In this document: positions 25,700 to 34,426 of the stretch, piece after piece | How the letters are laid out: the number at the start of each line of letters is the position of its first letter | How positions within the stretch are numbered: position 1 is the stretch's first letter | Origin: JACCTH01 sp050741915 | Lineage (GTDB): Bacteria; Actinomycetota; Acidimicrobiia; Spongiisociales; ZC4RG35 | Assembly (NCBI GenBank): GCA_050741915.1 | Contig: JBOGEX010000170.1 | Span: 1-54,571, forward strand | Length of the DNA stretch: 54,571 nucleotides | Direction: 5' to 3' | Program-made: the position numbers and the translations under genes | The notes under the pieces: generated by a model | The model's input: only the letters and a program-made list of their open reading frames with translations | Told to the model about the DNA's origin: nothing | Database searches by the model: none

Positions 25700-27204
25700 T
25701 GAGTTCTTCCGTAGCAGGCATGCAGTATTAGAGACTCGGTCGTTTCCGTGCCCGAGAACTCCGCCGAGACTCGGCCGTGGTGCACTACCAGGACCCGGTG
25801 GCACAGGCCAAGAAGCTCCGGGATTTCCGAACTCACAACCAGAAACGCAGTGCCATTCGAAGATTGTGATCGGATCAGACGGTAAATCTCCGACCGAGTC
25901 GCTACATCGACACCGTGCGTGGGCTCATCGAGGAGAACCAGGTCGGGTCTCAATGCGAGAAATTTGGCAATCACGACCTTTTGTTGATTGCCACCAGACA
26001 GCGTGACAACGTCCTGAGCTAATGATCGGTACTTAATGTTGTAGGTTGCTGCGAGTCTCGTCGCATGGGCATTCTCGGAGGCCCTGGACATCACAATGCC
26101 CTGATAGGCGTGAGAGCTGATGGTGGTGACGTTCAGATTCCGCGCCACGGAATCTGGCACAAGCCCGTCAGCACGTCTTTCCTGTGGCACCAGCACCACG
26201 CGGGCGTTTTGCGCGTCCCTCACGCTCCGGGGAGAGAAGCTCTTGCCATGAAGCATGATCGATCCGCGATGGGCCTGCTGAGTTCCGGCAACCATGCGGA
26301 GGACCTCGCTTCGGCCAGAGCCTGCGAGGCCGGCAATTCCAACCACTTCGCCAGCTTGTATCTCGAAGGAAAGGCCCGAAGTCTTTCTTCCGGCAAGATC
26401 TGAGACCGATAACACCGTGTGGCCGTCGCCGTGGATAGGTTCCTTTTCCGGAAAGACGGCCTCGATTTGTCGGCCGGCCATAAGCTCCACGAGGCTCCGC
26501 GTATCTGCACCACTGACCACCCCGGCACCCACCTTCTCCCCACCTCTCAGGACTGTGTAGCGATCTGCAACTTCCAGCACTTCCGAGAGACGATGCGACA
26601 CATAGATAATTGCGACCCCGCTCGCCTTCAATTCAGCAAGCGCTTGGAATAAGCGCTCGGATTCCGCATCCGTAAACACCGAGGTGGGCTCGTCCAAGAG
26701 CAACACGCTTGACTCGAGTGATAAAGCACGAGCGAGAGCAGTCAGCGTCTGCCCGATGGGAGGTAGGGAGCTGACATCCGCAGTGACATCGGCTTGTAGA
26801 CCCAGCTTGCTCATCAGCTGCGTGGCACGCTTGTTTATAGCGGCCCAGCGCATGACGCCGAACCGATTCGATACCGATTGACCTAGGAAAACGTTCTCGG
26901 CGATTGAGAGGCCAGGCGCGACGCTCAGTTCTTGGTGCACGGTCGCAATCCCGGCACGGGTCGCCTCCAAAGGCGTACGAAACGCCACTTCTTGGCCAGC
27001 CATGAACATCTCTCCGGAGTCAGGTTGGATCGCGCCGGAAGCTATTTTGATGAGCGTCGACTTACCCGCACCGTTTTCACCTAGCAGGGCATGGATTTCC
27101 CCTGGAAAGAAGTCGATGTCGACCCCGTTCAGCACCCTGGCCGTGCCGTAGTGTTTTGTGAGGCCCGACACCCGGAGGGCTGGGTGGTCGCCGCTTCTGA
27201 ACAT
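25696..27204 (-). CDS. Ribose-type ABC transporter ATPase, two-domain
   Basis: A 502-residue RbsA/MglA-type ATPase with two nucleotide domains. The first has a proper Walker A (GENGAGKST), but its signature is degenerate (SSLPPIGQTLTALARAL in place of LSVGQQQ). Its Walker B is SSVLLLDEPTS. The second has the usual weak P-loop (GLAGSGRSE), a good signature (LSGGNQQKV) and Walker B LVLLDEPTHG. ATG at 27204 is the start of the five-gene operon running left. Its ribosome site is weak. Confidence 0.9.
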   Translation of the reverse strand: MFRSGDHPALRVSGLTKHYGTARVLNGVDIDFFPGEIHALLGENGAGKSTLIKIASGAIQPDSGEMFMAGQEVAFRTPLEATRAGIATVHQELSVAPGLSIAENVFLGQSVSNRFGVMRWAAINKRATQLMSKLGLQADVTADVSSLPPIGQTLTALARALSLESSVLLLDEPTSVFTDAESERLFQALAELKASGVAIIYVSHRLSEVLEVADRYTVLRGGEKVGAGVVSGADTRSLVELMAGRQIEAVFPEKEPIHGDGHTVLSVSDLAGRKTSGLSFEIQAGEVVGIAGLAGSGRSEVLRMVAGTQQAHRGSIMLHGKSFSPRSVRDAQNARVVLVPQERRADGLVPDSVARNLNVTTISSHAYQGIVMSRASENAHATRLAATYNIKYRSLAQDVVTLSGGNQQKVVIAKFLALRPDLVLLDEPTHGVDVATRSEIYRLIRSQSSNGTAFLVVSSEIPELLGLCHRVLVVHHGRVSAEFSGTETTESLILHACYGRTQ

Positions 27205-27731
27205 TAGGGCGATCCCATAGGGAGTTCTTCTAAAGTTCTAGAGGTCTGGTCACCGGTGGCACAGTACTGGGGATGGGCCTTTGACTGATCGGATCGTTTA
27301 GACATCCGTCGACGCTAGTGCGAGCTGTTTGTGCGTGACGAAACACGGTGAGGCGACGTTGGCATGGATATTTGGCTGATGCAGGACAGTCATCAAATCT
27401 CCAATCAACACGTGGCCATGCCGCCGTTCTGGTTGGGAGAAGGAAGCGGAGTTGCTCTGCCTCGTCCCAGCCGGCGGATACGTCCAGGTACTCCCTGGAC
27501 GCCGACCGCCGATACGCTAACGAGTGGCCCGTGAAGGTCTTGAGCGTGTTCAGAACTTGTGGCTATGCGCGGATATTTCGCAGCGTGTCGCGTCCTCAGC
27601 GCGTCCTGAGTTCCGGGGCGAAGCCGATGTGGGTAGCGTCACCGATGAAGGCAACTCCCTGGCCGTGCGTGGCCTCGCGCTTGGTCGCAAGCCAGGCGCA
27701 GCGATAACCAACGGGGAAAGGAGCTGACGCA
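27205..27731. other. Intergenic region upstream of the ribose-type operon
   Basis: No gene could be recognised in these 527 bases. Near the operon start there is a tandem TTCTAAAG/TTCTAGAG (27229-27244), the palindrome CACCGGTG (27250-27257) and CAGTACTG (27263-27270), any of which could be operator elements for the leftward operon. The 27350-27715 part has short open stretches without family resemblance and may be decayed coding sequence. Confidence 0.4.
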
Positions 27732-28597
27732 ATGCGCCTGATGCGGGTCGGCACCGTTGGCAACGAGCAGCCGGTCGTGCAACTCGCCTCTGGTGAGTTT
27801 CGATCTCACTGCGATCACAGTCGACATCGACGGCGCCTTTCTCGGTCGGGGAGGTGGCCAGATCGTTGCTGATGCCCTCGTCGCCGTCGACTGCCTCCAA
27901 TCGACGTCACCGGCCTTCGGATTGGTTCACCCTTGGGCCGACCTGGCAAGATCGTTTTGCGTCGGACTCACTTACCCGCGAGCACGCGAAAGAGACCGGT
28001 GCTGCCGTTCCCGAGGAACCGGTGTTGTTCATGAAGGCAGCCGACACTGTTGTCGGGCCATATGACAACGTTCTGATCCCTCCAAAAGCACCAAGACCGA
28101 CTGGGAGGTGGAGCTGGCCGTAATCCTCGGTTCCGAGTGTCGATACCTTCGCTCTCAGGAATCGGTGGAGGGAAGGATCGCCGGTTACACCATTTCCAAC
28201 GATGTCTCAGAACGCCAGTATCAGCTCGAACGTGGCGGCCAATGGGACAAAGGCAAATCCTGCGAGACCTTCAACCCGCTCGGACCTTGGCTCGTCCCCG
28301 CCGATGACGTCTCGGATGTTCAAGCGCTTTCTCTTCGGCTGTGGGTGAATGGCCAACTACGCCAAAACTCCACCACTGCCGACATGATTTTCGGTGTCAA
28401 CTACCTCGTCTGGTACGTGAGCCAATTCATGGTGCTCAAGCCAGGTGACATCATCAACACCGGTACACCTGGGGGGGTTGCCCTCGCCCTTCCCGGCCAG
28501 CCCTACCTTCCGGACCGGAGACCATGTGGTGCTGGAAATCGATCGGCTTGGGCGTCAGCAACAACAGTTCGAGCGGGCGATGATCAGCCCGCCCTAA
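27732..28597 (+). pseudogene. FAH-family diketo-deoxy-sugar-acid hydrolase, multiply frameshifted
   Basis: The parts of a fumarylacetoacetate-hydrolase family protein can be read in order in three frames: MRLMRVGTVG..., DIDGAFLG, REHAKETGAAVPEEPVLFMK, DNVLIPPK, VELAVILGSECRYL, ISNDVSERQYQLERGGQWDK, ETFNPLGPWLVP, GDIINTGTPGG and EIDRLGR, ending at TAA 28595-28597. At least four frameshifts interrupt it. The QLERGGQWDK/FNPLGPWL pattern matches the group that hydrolyses 2,4-diketo-3-deoxy-L-rhamnonate or -fuconate to pyruvate and lactate. ATG at 27732 has an AAAGGAG site. It sits beside the fuconate-type pathway it would complete. Confidence 0.78.
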
Positions 28598-28605
28598 AGA
28601 AATCT

Positions 28606-29592
28606 TTACACGAGCCCGTGCTCCGATGGTGTCATCCGACCGGCGGCTATCTGTTCGCAAAACGTTTCAGCCGTTGTGCGGATGCCAACTTCAAGCGGGG
28701 TCACCTGGACCGGTCCCAGCTGCTCTAACCCTGTGGTCTCGATTTCCTCGGGAAAGGGAAGCGACTCCTCAGCCACCCCAAGCAGCTTCGTAGCTCCAGG
28801 GATCACCTGATCGACAATCTCAACGTACTCGACGATCGAAGCGAGCGACCCGGTCAGGTTGAAAACGTGTGCCCCCTTCAGGCCACTTCTGGCAGCCTGC
28901 ACCAGCGTCCGGGCCACATCCTCGGCGTATTGGAACAAGGTTCGCCCACCAAAACCGATCCGATAATGGCGGCCGAGCAGAGCGGCCAGAATCGCCTTGG
29001 TTGGGTCACTCGTAAGACCCTGATCCCGCCCTGGCCCGAATACCGTCATCGGCCGTACGCCGATGCTCGACAGACCGTGCTCCAACCAGTAGACGCGGGC
29101 ATTGCCCTCATTGGCGTGCTTGAAGACGCCATAATGGTTGGTCGGGTGGGCGGTTGCATCAACTCTCAGTCGCCCGGTCGTGGGATCGGCATCGGCCGCA
29201 TCGAACATCCCAATCGAACTCGTATAGACAACGCCACGAATTTTTTCTGCCCGACGTTGAACCGCCTCGAGGACGTTGACCGTTCCGACGACATTGACCT
29301 TGGCCCCGAGGGGGGGATCGTCCCGGCAGAAGGGAACCTGCAGGGCAGCAAGATGGACAACATGGGTTATGCCGTGCTCGTCGAGCGCATGCTCCATGGC
29401 TACCAGGTTGGTGATATCGCCTCCGACCAGAGTGACCTTGTTGAGCTCCTCGGCTTTCATCAACAGTTTGAGTCGCCGCGGCTCAGCGGCGAGATCAAAA
29501 CCCACGACCTCGACTCCGTCCCTGACCAAAGTCCGGATCGTCCAGGCTCCGATAAATCCAAGGGCCCCTGTTACCAGGAATTTCTCACTCAT
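28606..29592 (-). CDS. NAD-dependent epimerase/dehydratase family protein
   Basis: A 328-residue extended short-chain dehydrogenase. The N-terminal nucleotide loop is VTGALGFIGAW and the catalytic motif is YTSSIGMF...NHYGVFKHANE (YxxxK). It lacks an obvious nucleotide-sugar signature and resembles epimerase-fold sugar-acid dehydrogenases (uronate or erythronate dehydrogenase group). ATG at 29592. It is divergent from the AOR operon across a 175-bp region that contains the conserved operator module. A role in oxidising a sugar, lactone or 2-keto-3-deoxy-acid of the fucose/arabinose route is an inference. Confidence 0.8.
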   Translation of the reverse strand: MSEKFLVTGALGFIGAWTIRTLVRDGVEVVGFDLAAEPRRLKLLMKAEELNKVTLVGGDITNLVAMEHALDEHGITHVVHLAALQVPFCRDDPPLGAKVNVVGTVNVLEAVQRRAEKIRGVVYTSSIGMFDAADADPTTGRLRVDATAHPTNHYGVFKHANEGNARVYWLEHGLSSIGVRPMTVFGPGRDQGLTSDPTKAILAALLGRHYRIGFGGRTLFQYAEDVARTLVQAARSGLKGAHVFNLTGSLASIVEYVEIVDQVIPGATKLLGVAEESLPFPEEIETTGLEQLGPVQVTPLEVGIRTTAETFCEQIAAGRMTPSEHGLV

Positions 29593-29642
29593 GGATCCCG
29601 AGCCGGTTCTTGGATATTCATGCCCGACGCTGCCCTGTGGTC

Positions 29643-29681
29643 GTTCAGTATGCTGAATGATGACTCACCAGCTGAACAGTA
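29643..29681 (-). promoter_or_regulatory. Conserved operator/promoter module, copy 1
   Basis: Read on the minus strand it is TACTGTTCAGC, 14 unmatched bases, then TCAGCATACTGAAC. The same layout, with 23 of 25 motif bases identical, recurs at 35388-35426. The second block contains an inverted repeat TTCAG/CTGAA (29644-29648, 29653-29657), while CATACT with the upstream TTCAGC at an 18-base distance also resembles a -10/-35 pair directed at the epimerase gene. It lies between the two divergent genes, so both could be controlled. Confidence 0.65.
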
Positions 29682-29767
29682 CCGCTACCCTCGAACGAGT
29701 GTCAACGGAGCGAACCTGAGGCGGCTTAGCGATTGGACCTTCCGGCAGCTCTTCTCGTAAGACGCGA

Positions 29768-31684
29768 ATGATCAGATCAGGCTGGAACGGCAGGATCCTG
29801 AGGGTCGATCTCACCAGCGGCCTCTGCCGAACCGACGACCTAGATGAAGACACCGCCCGCGTATTCGCCGGAGGTTCGCTTTTGGCTGTGCGTTATCTGC
29901 TCAACCTCACCAGGCCACGAGTCGACGCCTTCGAACCAGAAGCGTTGTTGGTCTTTGCCTCGAGCGTGGTCGCCGGGCATGCCGCCGCCGGCTTGCCCCG
30001 CTTCAGTGTCGTCGCCAAATCGCCGCTGACCAATGGGATCGGAGAAGCGCGGGCCGAAGGCCCATTCGGCATCGCCCTCAAGGCAAGCGGCTACGACGCC
30101 ATCTTGGTCGAAGGACGCGCTCAGCTTCCTGTCTACCTGGTGGTGTCCGACGGCCAGCCAGCAATCCTGTCAGCCATCGAGTTGTGGGGGCTCGACACAA
30201 CAGACACGACCACGCAGCTGCTGACCTCTTATCCCGGTGCACACATCGCAACCATTGGACCGGCCGGTGAGAGGTTGGTCCGCTATGCCAGTGTCGTGTC
30301 TGACCGGTCTTTCCCCGCTCCGCGAATGGGTCTGGGCGCCGTCATGGGTGCCAAAAACCTCAAGGCAGTCGTCCTCCTGGGCGGTCAGTCCCCACCGGTC
30401 GCCGACCCTGCGTCTCTGCAATCGATCACCACGGAATACCGAGCGAGCCAGCGCGACAACCCTGTGACTCGCTGGCAATACGACCCGCCGGGCTTCGGAA
30501 GTTGGGTGGCCGGAGCAGAGCCGGGCACTTATGCGGTTGAGAACTACCGAACCTCGATTTTCGACCCTTCTGGCTTCGCCGTGAGCAACTTCATGGGTTT
30601 ATTGGCATGGGGCGAGGGCGGCTGCCCGGGATGCCCCAACGACTGCATTAAGGGATTTGCTATCAGCTCCGATCCGGCGACGCTCGATGCCGCCCGCAGA
30701 GCTCGAAGCGGGGGTCTCCACCAGGAAGCGGCGGGCGCGCTGGGTCCGAATATCGGAGTGCGCAGCGCCGAGACGGTGCTTCGGCTGAATCAACTGTGCC
30801 ATCGACTCGGTCTGGATCCGGTTTCTCTCGGGTTCACGATCAGTTTCGTGATGGAGTGCCGCGAGACGGGATTGCTATCGCCAGCAGATCTAGACGGGCT
30901 CGACATCCACTTCGGCACTGAAGGGGCTTTGGAGGAGCTGATCATGCGGATCGCCCGACGAGAGGGAGCCGGCGACTGGATGGGCGAGGGAGTGAAGCGG
31001 GCCTCGGCCGTATTGGGCCCGGCCACCGCACCATACGCTTTGCACGTCAAGGGTCTGGAGATGGCCGGTTTCGATCCGAGAGCGATGACCAATCTGGGCC
31101 TCGGTTATGCCACCGCTCCCATCGGACCGCGGTATGACATCTGCGAACACGACATCGACTTCGATGATGTGCCGGCTTGGCCACACACATTCGATCTATC
31201 GCGGACCCTCGGGGTCCTGCGGCCCGTCGCCGCCAATGCTCAATCGATGCACAAGATCCGAGATTTTCGCGTGCTGAGCACGCTGTGGAGTGCTTGTGAT
31301 GCGCTCAATCTCTGCATCTTCGCCTCCGCTCCCACCCGTTTGCTCTCGCTGGCAAAGATCTCTCGGCTCATCGCCGCGATAACTGGATGGGAAACAAGCT
31401 CCTACGAATTCATGCGATGGGGTGAGCGGCGGGCACACCTGCTGCGGATCTACAACCTGCGGGAAGGGTTGACGGCAGCCGATGACCGGCTGCCAGATCG
31501 CTTTTACGATCGACCCATCGACGCCGGCCGCTTCACCGGCTCCCGGCTCGATCGGAGCCAGTTCGAACAGGGGATCAGCCTGTACTACGGGACAATGGGC
31601 TGGGACCAAGACGGAGTGCCGACTGCTGCGACCCGCTATGACCACCACCTGGAATGGACGCTCTCATCGGAGGAGAACGCGTGA
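29768..31684 (+). CDS. Aldehyde:ferredoxin oxidoreductase (tungsten-type)
   Basis: A 638-residue AOR-family enzyme, which oxidises aldehydes to acids with ferredoxin as electron acceptor using a tungsten bis-pyranopterin and one [4Fe-4S] cluster. The AOR start GWNGRILRVDLTSG, PRFSVVAKSPLTNG..GEAR..G, and PRMGLGAVMGAKNLKAV are all present. Cluster ligands CPGCPNDC (about residues 284-291) and a distal Cys in SACDALNLC (about 509-516) are visible. ATG at 29768. The aldo/keto reductase and lactonase genes overlap downstream, placing an AOR inside a sugar-oxidation operon. Pterin or tungsten uptake genes are not in the window. Confidence 0.9.
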   Translation: MIRSGWNGRILRVDLTSGLCRTDDLDEDTARVFAGGSLLAVRYLLNLTRPRVDAFEPEALLVFASSVVAGHAAAGLPRFSVVAKSPLTNGIGEARAEGPFGIALKASGYDAILVEGRAQLPVYLVVSDGQPAILSAIELWGLDTTDTTTQLLTSYPGAHIATIGPAGERLVRYASVVSDRSFPAPRMGLGAVMGAKNLKAVVLLGGQSPPVADPASLQSITTEYRASQRDNPVTRWQYDPPGFGSWVAGAEPGTYAVENYRTSIFDPSGFAVSNFMGLLAWGEGGCPGCPNDCIKGFAISSDPATLDAARRARSGGLHQEAAGALGPNIGVRSAETVLRLNQLCHRLGLDPVSLGFTISFVMECRETGLLSPADLDGLDIHFGTEGALEELIMRIARREGAGDWMGEGVKRASAVLGPATAPYALHVKGLEMAGFDPRAMTNLGLGYATAPIGPRYDICEHDIDFDDVPAWPHTFDLSRTLGVLRPVAANAQSMHKIRDFRVLSTLWSACDALNLCIFASAPTRLLSLAKISRLIAAITGWETSSYEFMRWGERRAHLLRIYNLREGLTAADDRLPDRFYDRPIDAGRFTGSRLDRSQFEQGISLYYGTMGWDQDGVPTAATRYDHHLEWTLSSEENA

Positions 31685-32712
31685 GCTATGAGCCGTTCGA
31701 ATCGGTCTCGGTCGGGCGGACAGAAGTCCGGGTCAGCCGATTGGGGTTTGGCACCGCCGAGATCGGCGGGCTGTATGAGGAGGTCGATGAGGCCGACGCC
31801 CTCTCTGTTCTCGATAATGCCTGGCGCCTGGGGATCGGGTACTACGACACTGCACCGCTATACGGGTATGGCACCTCCGAACGGCGACTGGGTCGGGCAT
31901 TGGCGGGTCGGCGCCGCGACGCCTTCGCGGTGTCGACCAAGGTGGGCCGGCTTCTCTATCCCTTGAATGCGGTTCCGCTTGGTGCCGACATCGACCATCA
32001 GGCGTTGGACGGGCGCGAGGACGCCTTCTACCGGGCTACCCCTCCCGTCAAGGTGGTGTTCGACTATTCATACGATGGGGTTCGCCGCTCAGTGGAGGAG
32101 AGCCTCGGACGGACCGGACTCGACCGCTTCGACATCCTCTTCATCCATGATCCCGACCAGCACTGGGAGGCGGCGATGAGCGGCGCCTACCCGGCGCTTC
32201 ATCAACTTCGCAGCGAAGGTCTGGTGGGGGCGATCGGAGCCGGGATGAACCAGGCCGATATGCTCGCCAGGTTTGCCCGCGAAGGTGACTTCGACTGCTT
32301 CATGCTTGCCGGGCGCTACACCCTTCTCGATCAGACGGCTCTTCCCGAGCTGTTGCCGCTCTGTCTGGAAAAGAGAATTTCGATCATCGTTGCCGGGGTC
32401 ATGAACAGCGGCATTCTGGCCGATCCCCGCCCAGGCAGCCGATTCAACTATGTTGCGGCCGAGCCGTTCTGGGTCGAGCGCGCCCAGCGGTTGCAAGCGG
32501 TCTGCGATCGTCACCATGTGCCGTTGAAGGCCGCGGCGGTTCAATTCCCTTTGGCTCATCCAGCCGTTGCTTGCCTCGTGATGGGAGTACGGCGACATGG
32601 CCACCTGGAGGAATATCCGGGTCTTCTGCAGCGGTCGCTGCCAGCCGAGCTTTGGGCCGAACTTCGCGAGACCGGACTCATTCCGCTCGAAGCGCCAACG
32701 CCGCAGACATGA
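31681..32712 (+). CDS. Aldo/keto reductase, aldose/L-fucose dehydrogenase type
   Basis: A 343-residue aldo/keto reductase similar to D-threo-aldose 1-dehydrogenase (L-fucose, D-arabinose oxidising). Family residues are FGTAEIGG, YYDTAPLYGYGTSERRLG (Asp and catalytic Tyr), VSTKVGR (Lys) and LFIHDPD (His). The GTG at 31681 overlaps the AOR stop and has GGAGGAGAAC just upstream, so it is chosen over the in-frame ATG at 31654. It would convert an aldose to the aldonolactone handled by the next gene. Confidence 0.86.
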   Translation: MSYEPFESVSVGRTEVRVSRLGFGTAEIGGLYEEVDEADALSVLDNAWRLGIGYYDTAPLYGYGTSERRLGRALAGRRRDAFAVSTKVGRLLYPLNAVPLGADIDHQALDGREDAFYRATPPVKVVFDYSYDGVRRSVEESLGRTGLDRFDILFIHDPDQHWEAAMSGAYPALHQLRSEGLVGAIGAGMNQADMLARFAREGDFDCFMLAGRYTLLDQTALPELLPLCLEKRISIIVAGVMNSGILADPRPGSRFNYVAAEPFWVERAQRLQAVCDRHHVPLKAAAVQFPLAHPAVACLVMGVRRHGHLEEYPGLLQRSLPAELWAELRETGLIPLEAPTPQT

Positions 32713-33566
32713 CACGAACCGTCGACGCCCACCAACACTTCTGGGATCCATCCAGCGGCGACTATCCGTGGATGACAGACGCCCTGGCCCCCATACGGCG
32801 GCGGTTTGCACCTGAGGACCTGAGGCCGGACCTGATTGAAAAGGGAGTCGAGCTAACAATCCTGGTTCAGACGCGGTCGAGTCTCAAGGAGACATTTGAC
32901 TTCCTCAGTCTCGCCGAGGAGACAGACTTCGTAGGTGGGGTCGTTGGTTGGGTCGATCTGACCGAACCTGATATCACCGAAAGGCTGATCGAGCTTCGCT
33001 CGGATCGATCCGGCCGATGGCTGGTTGGGATTCGTCATCAGGTTCACGACGAACCAGACCCCGATTGGCTGCTCCGCCCCGAGGTGTGGCGGGGTCTGTC
33101 GGCAGTCGAATCGGCCGGGCTCGTCTTCGATCTCCTGGTCAGGACCCGAGAGTTGCCAGCAGCGTTGGCTGCAGTACGCAGCTTCCCGGGTCTGCGCTTC
33201 GTCATCGACCACCTGGCCAAGCCGCCCATCAAACAAGGAATCCTCGATCCCTGGGCGGAGCGCCTTTCCGAATTCGGTGGTCTGACCAACGTCTGGTGCA
33301 AGCTCTCGGGAATGGTGACCGAAGCCGAATGGAGCAGTTGGCGTCTTGAACAGCTGACTCCTTACCTTGATCACGTTCAAGCAGTCTTCGGGCCCGAGCG
33401 GCTGATGTTCGGCTCCGACTGGCCGGTTTGTTTGTTGGCGGGTTCCTACGCCGAGGTGTACGAGGCTGCCCGCCTGGCCTTGGGCCCGCTCACGCCAGCC
33501 GAATCTTCCCTGGTCTTCGGTGGCACGGCCAGTGAGGTCTACAGGCTGCCGGAGACGACCGCCTGA
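32709..33566 (+). CDS. Amidohydrolase-2 family lactonase (L-fuconolactonase-like)
   Basis: A 285-residue TIM-barrel hydrolase of the COG3618 lactonase group. Metal and substrate residues appear as VDAHQHFWDP, GIRHQVHDE, FVIDHLAKP, WCKLSGM and FGSDWPVCLLAG. It hydrolyses aldonolactones such as L-fucono-1,5-lactone. ATG at 32709 overlaps the dehydrogenase stop by 4 bp. Its 3' end overlaps the convergent FAH-family gene by 28 bp, an arrangement allowing antisense interference. A decayed relative lies at about 46.0 kb. Confidence 0.86.
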   Translation: MTRTVDAHQHFWDPSSGDYPWMTDALAPIRRRFAPEDLRPDLIEKGVELTILVQTRSSLKETFDFLSLAEETDFVGGVVGWVDLTEPDITERLIELRSDRSGRWLVGIRHQVHDEPDPDWLLRPEVWRGLSAVESAGLVFDLLVRTRELPAALAAVRSFPGLRFVIDHLAKPPIKQGILDPWAERLSEFGGLTNVWCKLSGMVTEAEWSSWRLEQLTPYLDHVQAVFGPERLMFGSDWPVCLLAGSYAEVYEAARLALGPLTPAESSLVFGGTASEVYRLPETTA

Positions 33567-34426
33567 CCAAAGTCGTGTCCGACCCTAACCGTCGGATTCT
33601 CGAGTAGCCCCAGCTGATCGATCGAGATCTGGACCAGGTCGCCCGCGGCGAGTGTGAACGAATTGTCGGGCACGATCCCGGTGCCGGTTAGCAGTACTAC
33701 CCCATCGGGAAACGAGAGCGCTCTCCCGAGGTGCTCGATTAGATCCATGGGGTTCCGGTTCAGGCGACTGGTGGACGTCGTCTCGTCTACCACGGCGGTC
33801 CCGTCGCGAATCACCTTCAGTCGGATCTCGAATGGCGGAGTGACCAGGCCCGTGGGCACAAGACACGGACCGATCGCGCACGCCCCGTCATAGATCTTGG
33901 CTTGCGGCAAGTAGAGAGGGTTCTCGCCCTCGATAGTCCGCGACGAGACGTCGTTGCCAATCGCGTAACCGGCGATGGCCAGGTCGGGGGTGGCGAACAG
34001 CGCGAGTTCAGGCTCAGGGACGTTCCAGTCGGAATCCGCCCTTATCCCGATTGGCGCACCGGGCCCCTGCACCCGCCAGGCCGGAGCCTTGAAGAAGAGC
34101 TCTGGTCGACGGGCCTCGTACACTCGGTCGTAAACCGATGGTTCGGCGGATTCGTCCATACGCGCCACCCTTGACCGAAGGTAGGTGACCCCAGCAGCCC
34201 AGACCTCCTGGCGGTCCACCGGAGGTTCGATGAGGGCGCCGTCGGGCACCGGTTCGTCATAACTCTCGTTTTGGACCGCTGTAAGGAGCGCATCCACTCC
34301 GTCCCGCAGCAACCCCTGGATGCTGGTGGCGGCGGGCAAAAGTTGTAAGGGTCCGGTCTGAACACTTCCCCGGGCAAGGCGGATGGCGCCGTGTTCCAAT
34401 CGCAGACGGAATATTGCCGCCGTCAA
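33539..34426 (-). CDS. FAH-family 2-keto-3-deoxy-pentonate dehydratase-like protein
   Basis: A 295-residue fumarylacetoacetate-hydrolase family protein. The pattern VTYLRSRVARMDESAEPS.YDRVYEARRPELFFKAP, a PEPELALF metal-ligand pair and GNDVSSR are like 2-keto-3-deoxy-D-arabinonate dehydratase (KdaD), which yields 2-oxoglutarate semialdehyde. The start is TTG at 34426, overlapping the IclR stop (TTGA), so it is co-expressed with the regulator. The family also includes hydrolases, so the KdaD assignment is moderate, though the neighbouring lactonase and dehydratase support it. Confidence 0.78.
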   Translation of the reverse strand: MTAAIFRLRLEHGAIRLARGSVQTGPLQLLPAATSIQGLLRDGVDALLTAVQNESYDEPVPDGALIEPPVDRQEVWAAGVTYLRSRVARMDESAEPSVYDRVYEARRPELFFKAPAWRVQGPGAPIGIRADSDWNVPEPELALFATPDLAIAGYAIGNDVSSRTIEGENPLYLPQAKIYDGACAIGPCLVPTGLVTPPFEIRLKVIRDGTAVVDETTSTSRLNRNPMDLIEHLGRALSFPDGVVLLTGTGIVPDNSFTLAAGDLVQISIDQLGLLENPTVRVGHDFGQAVVSGSL

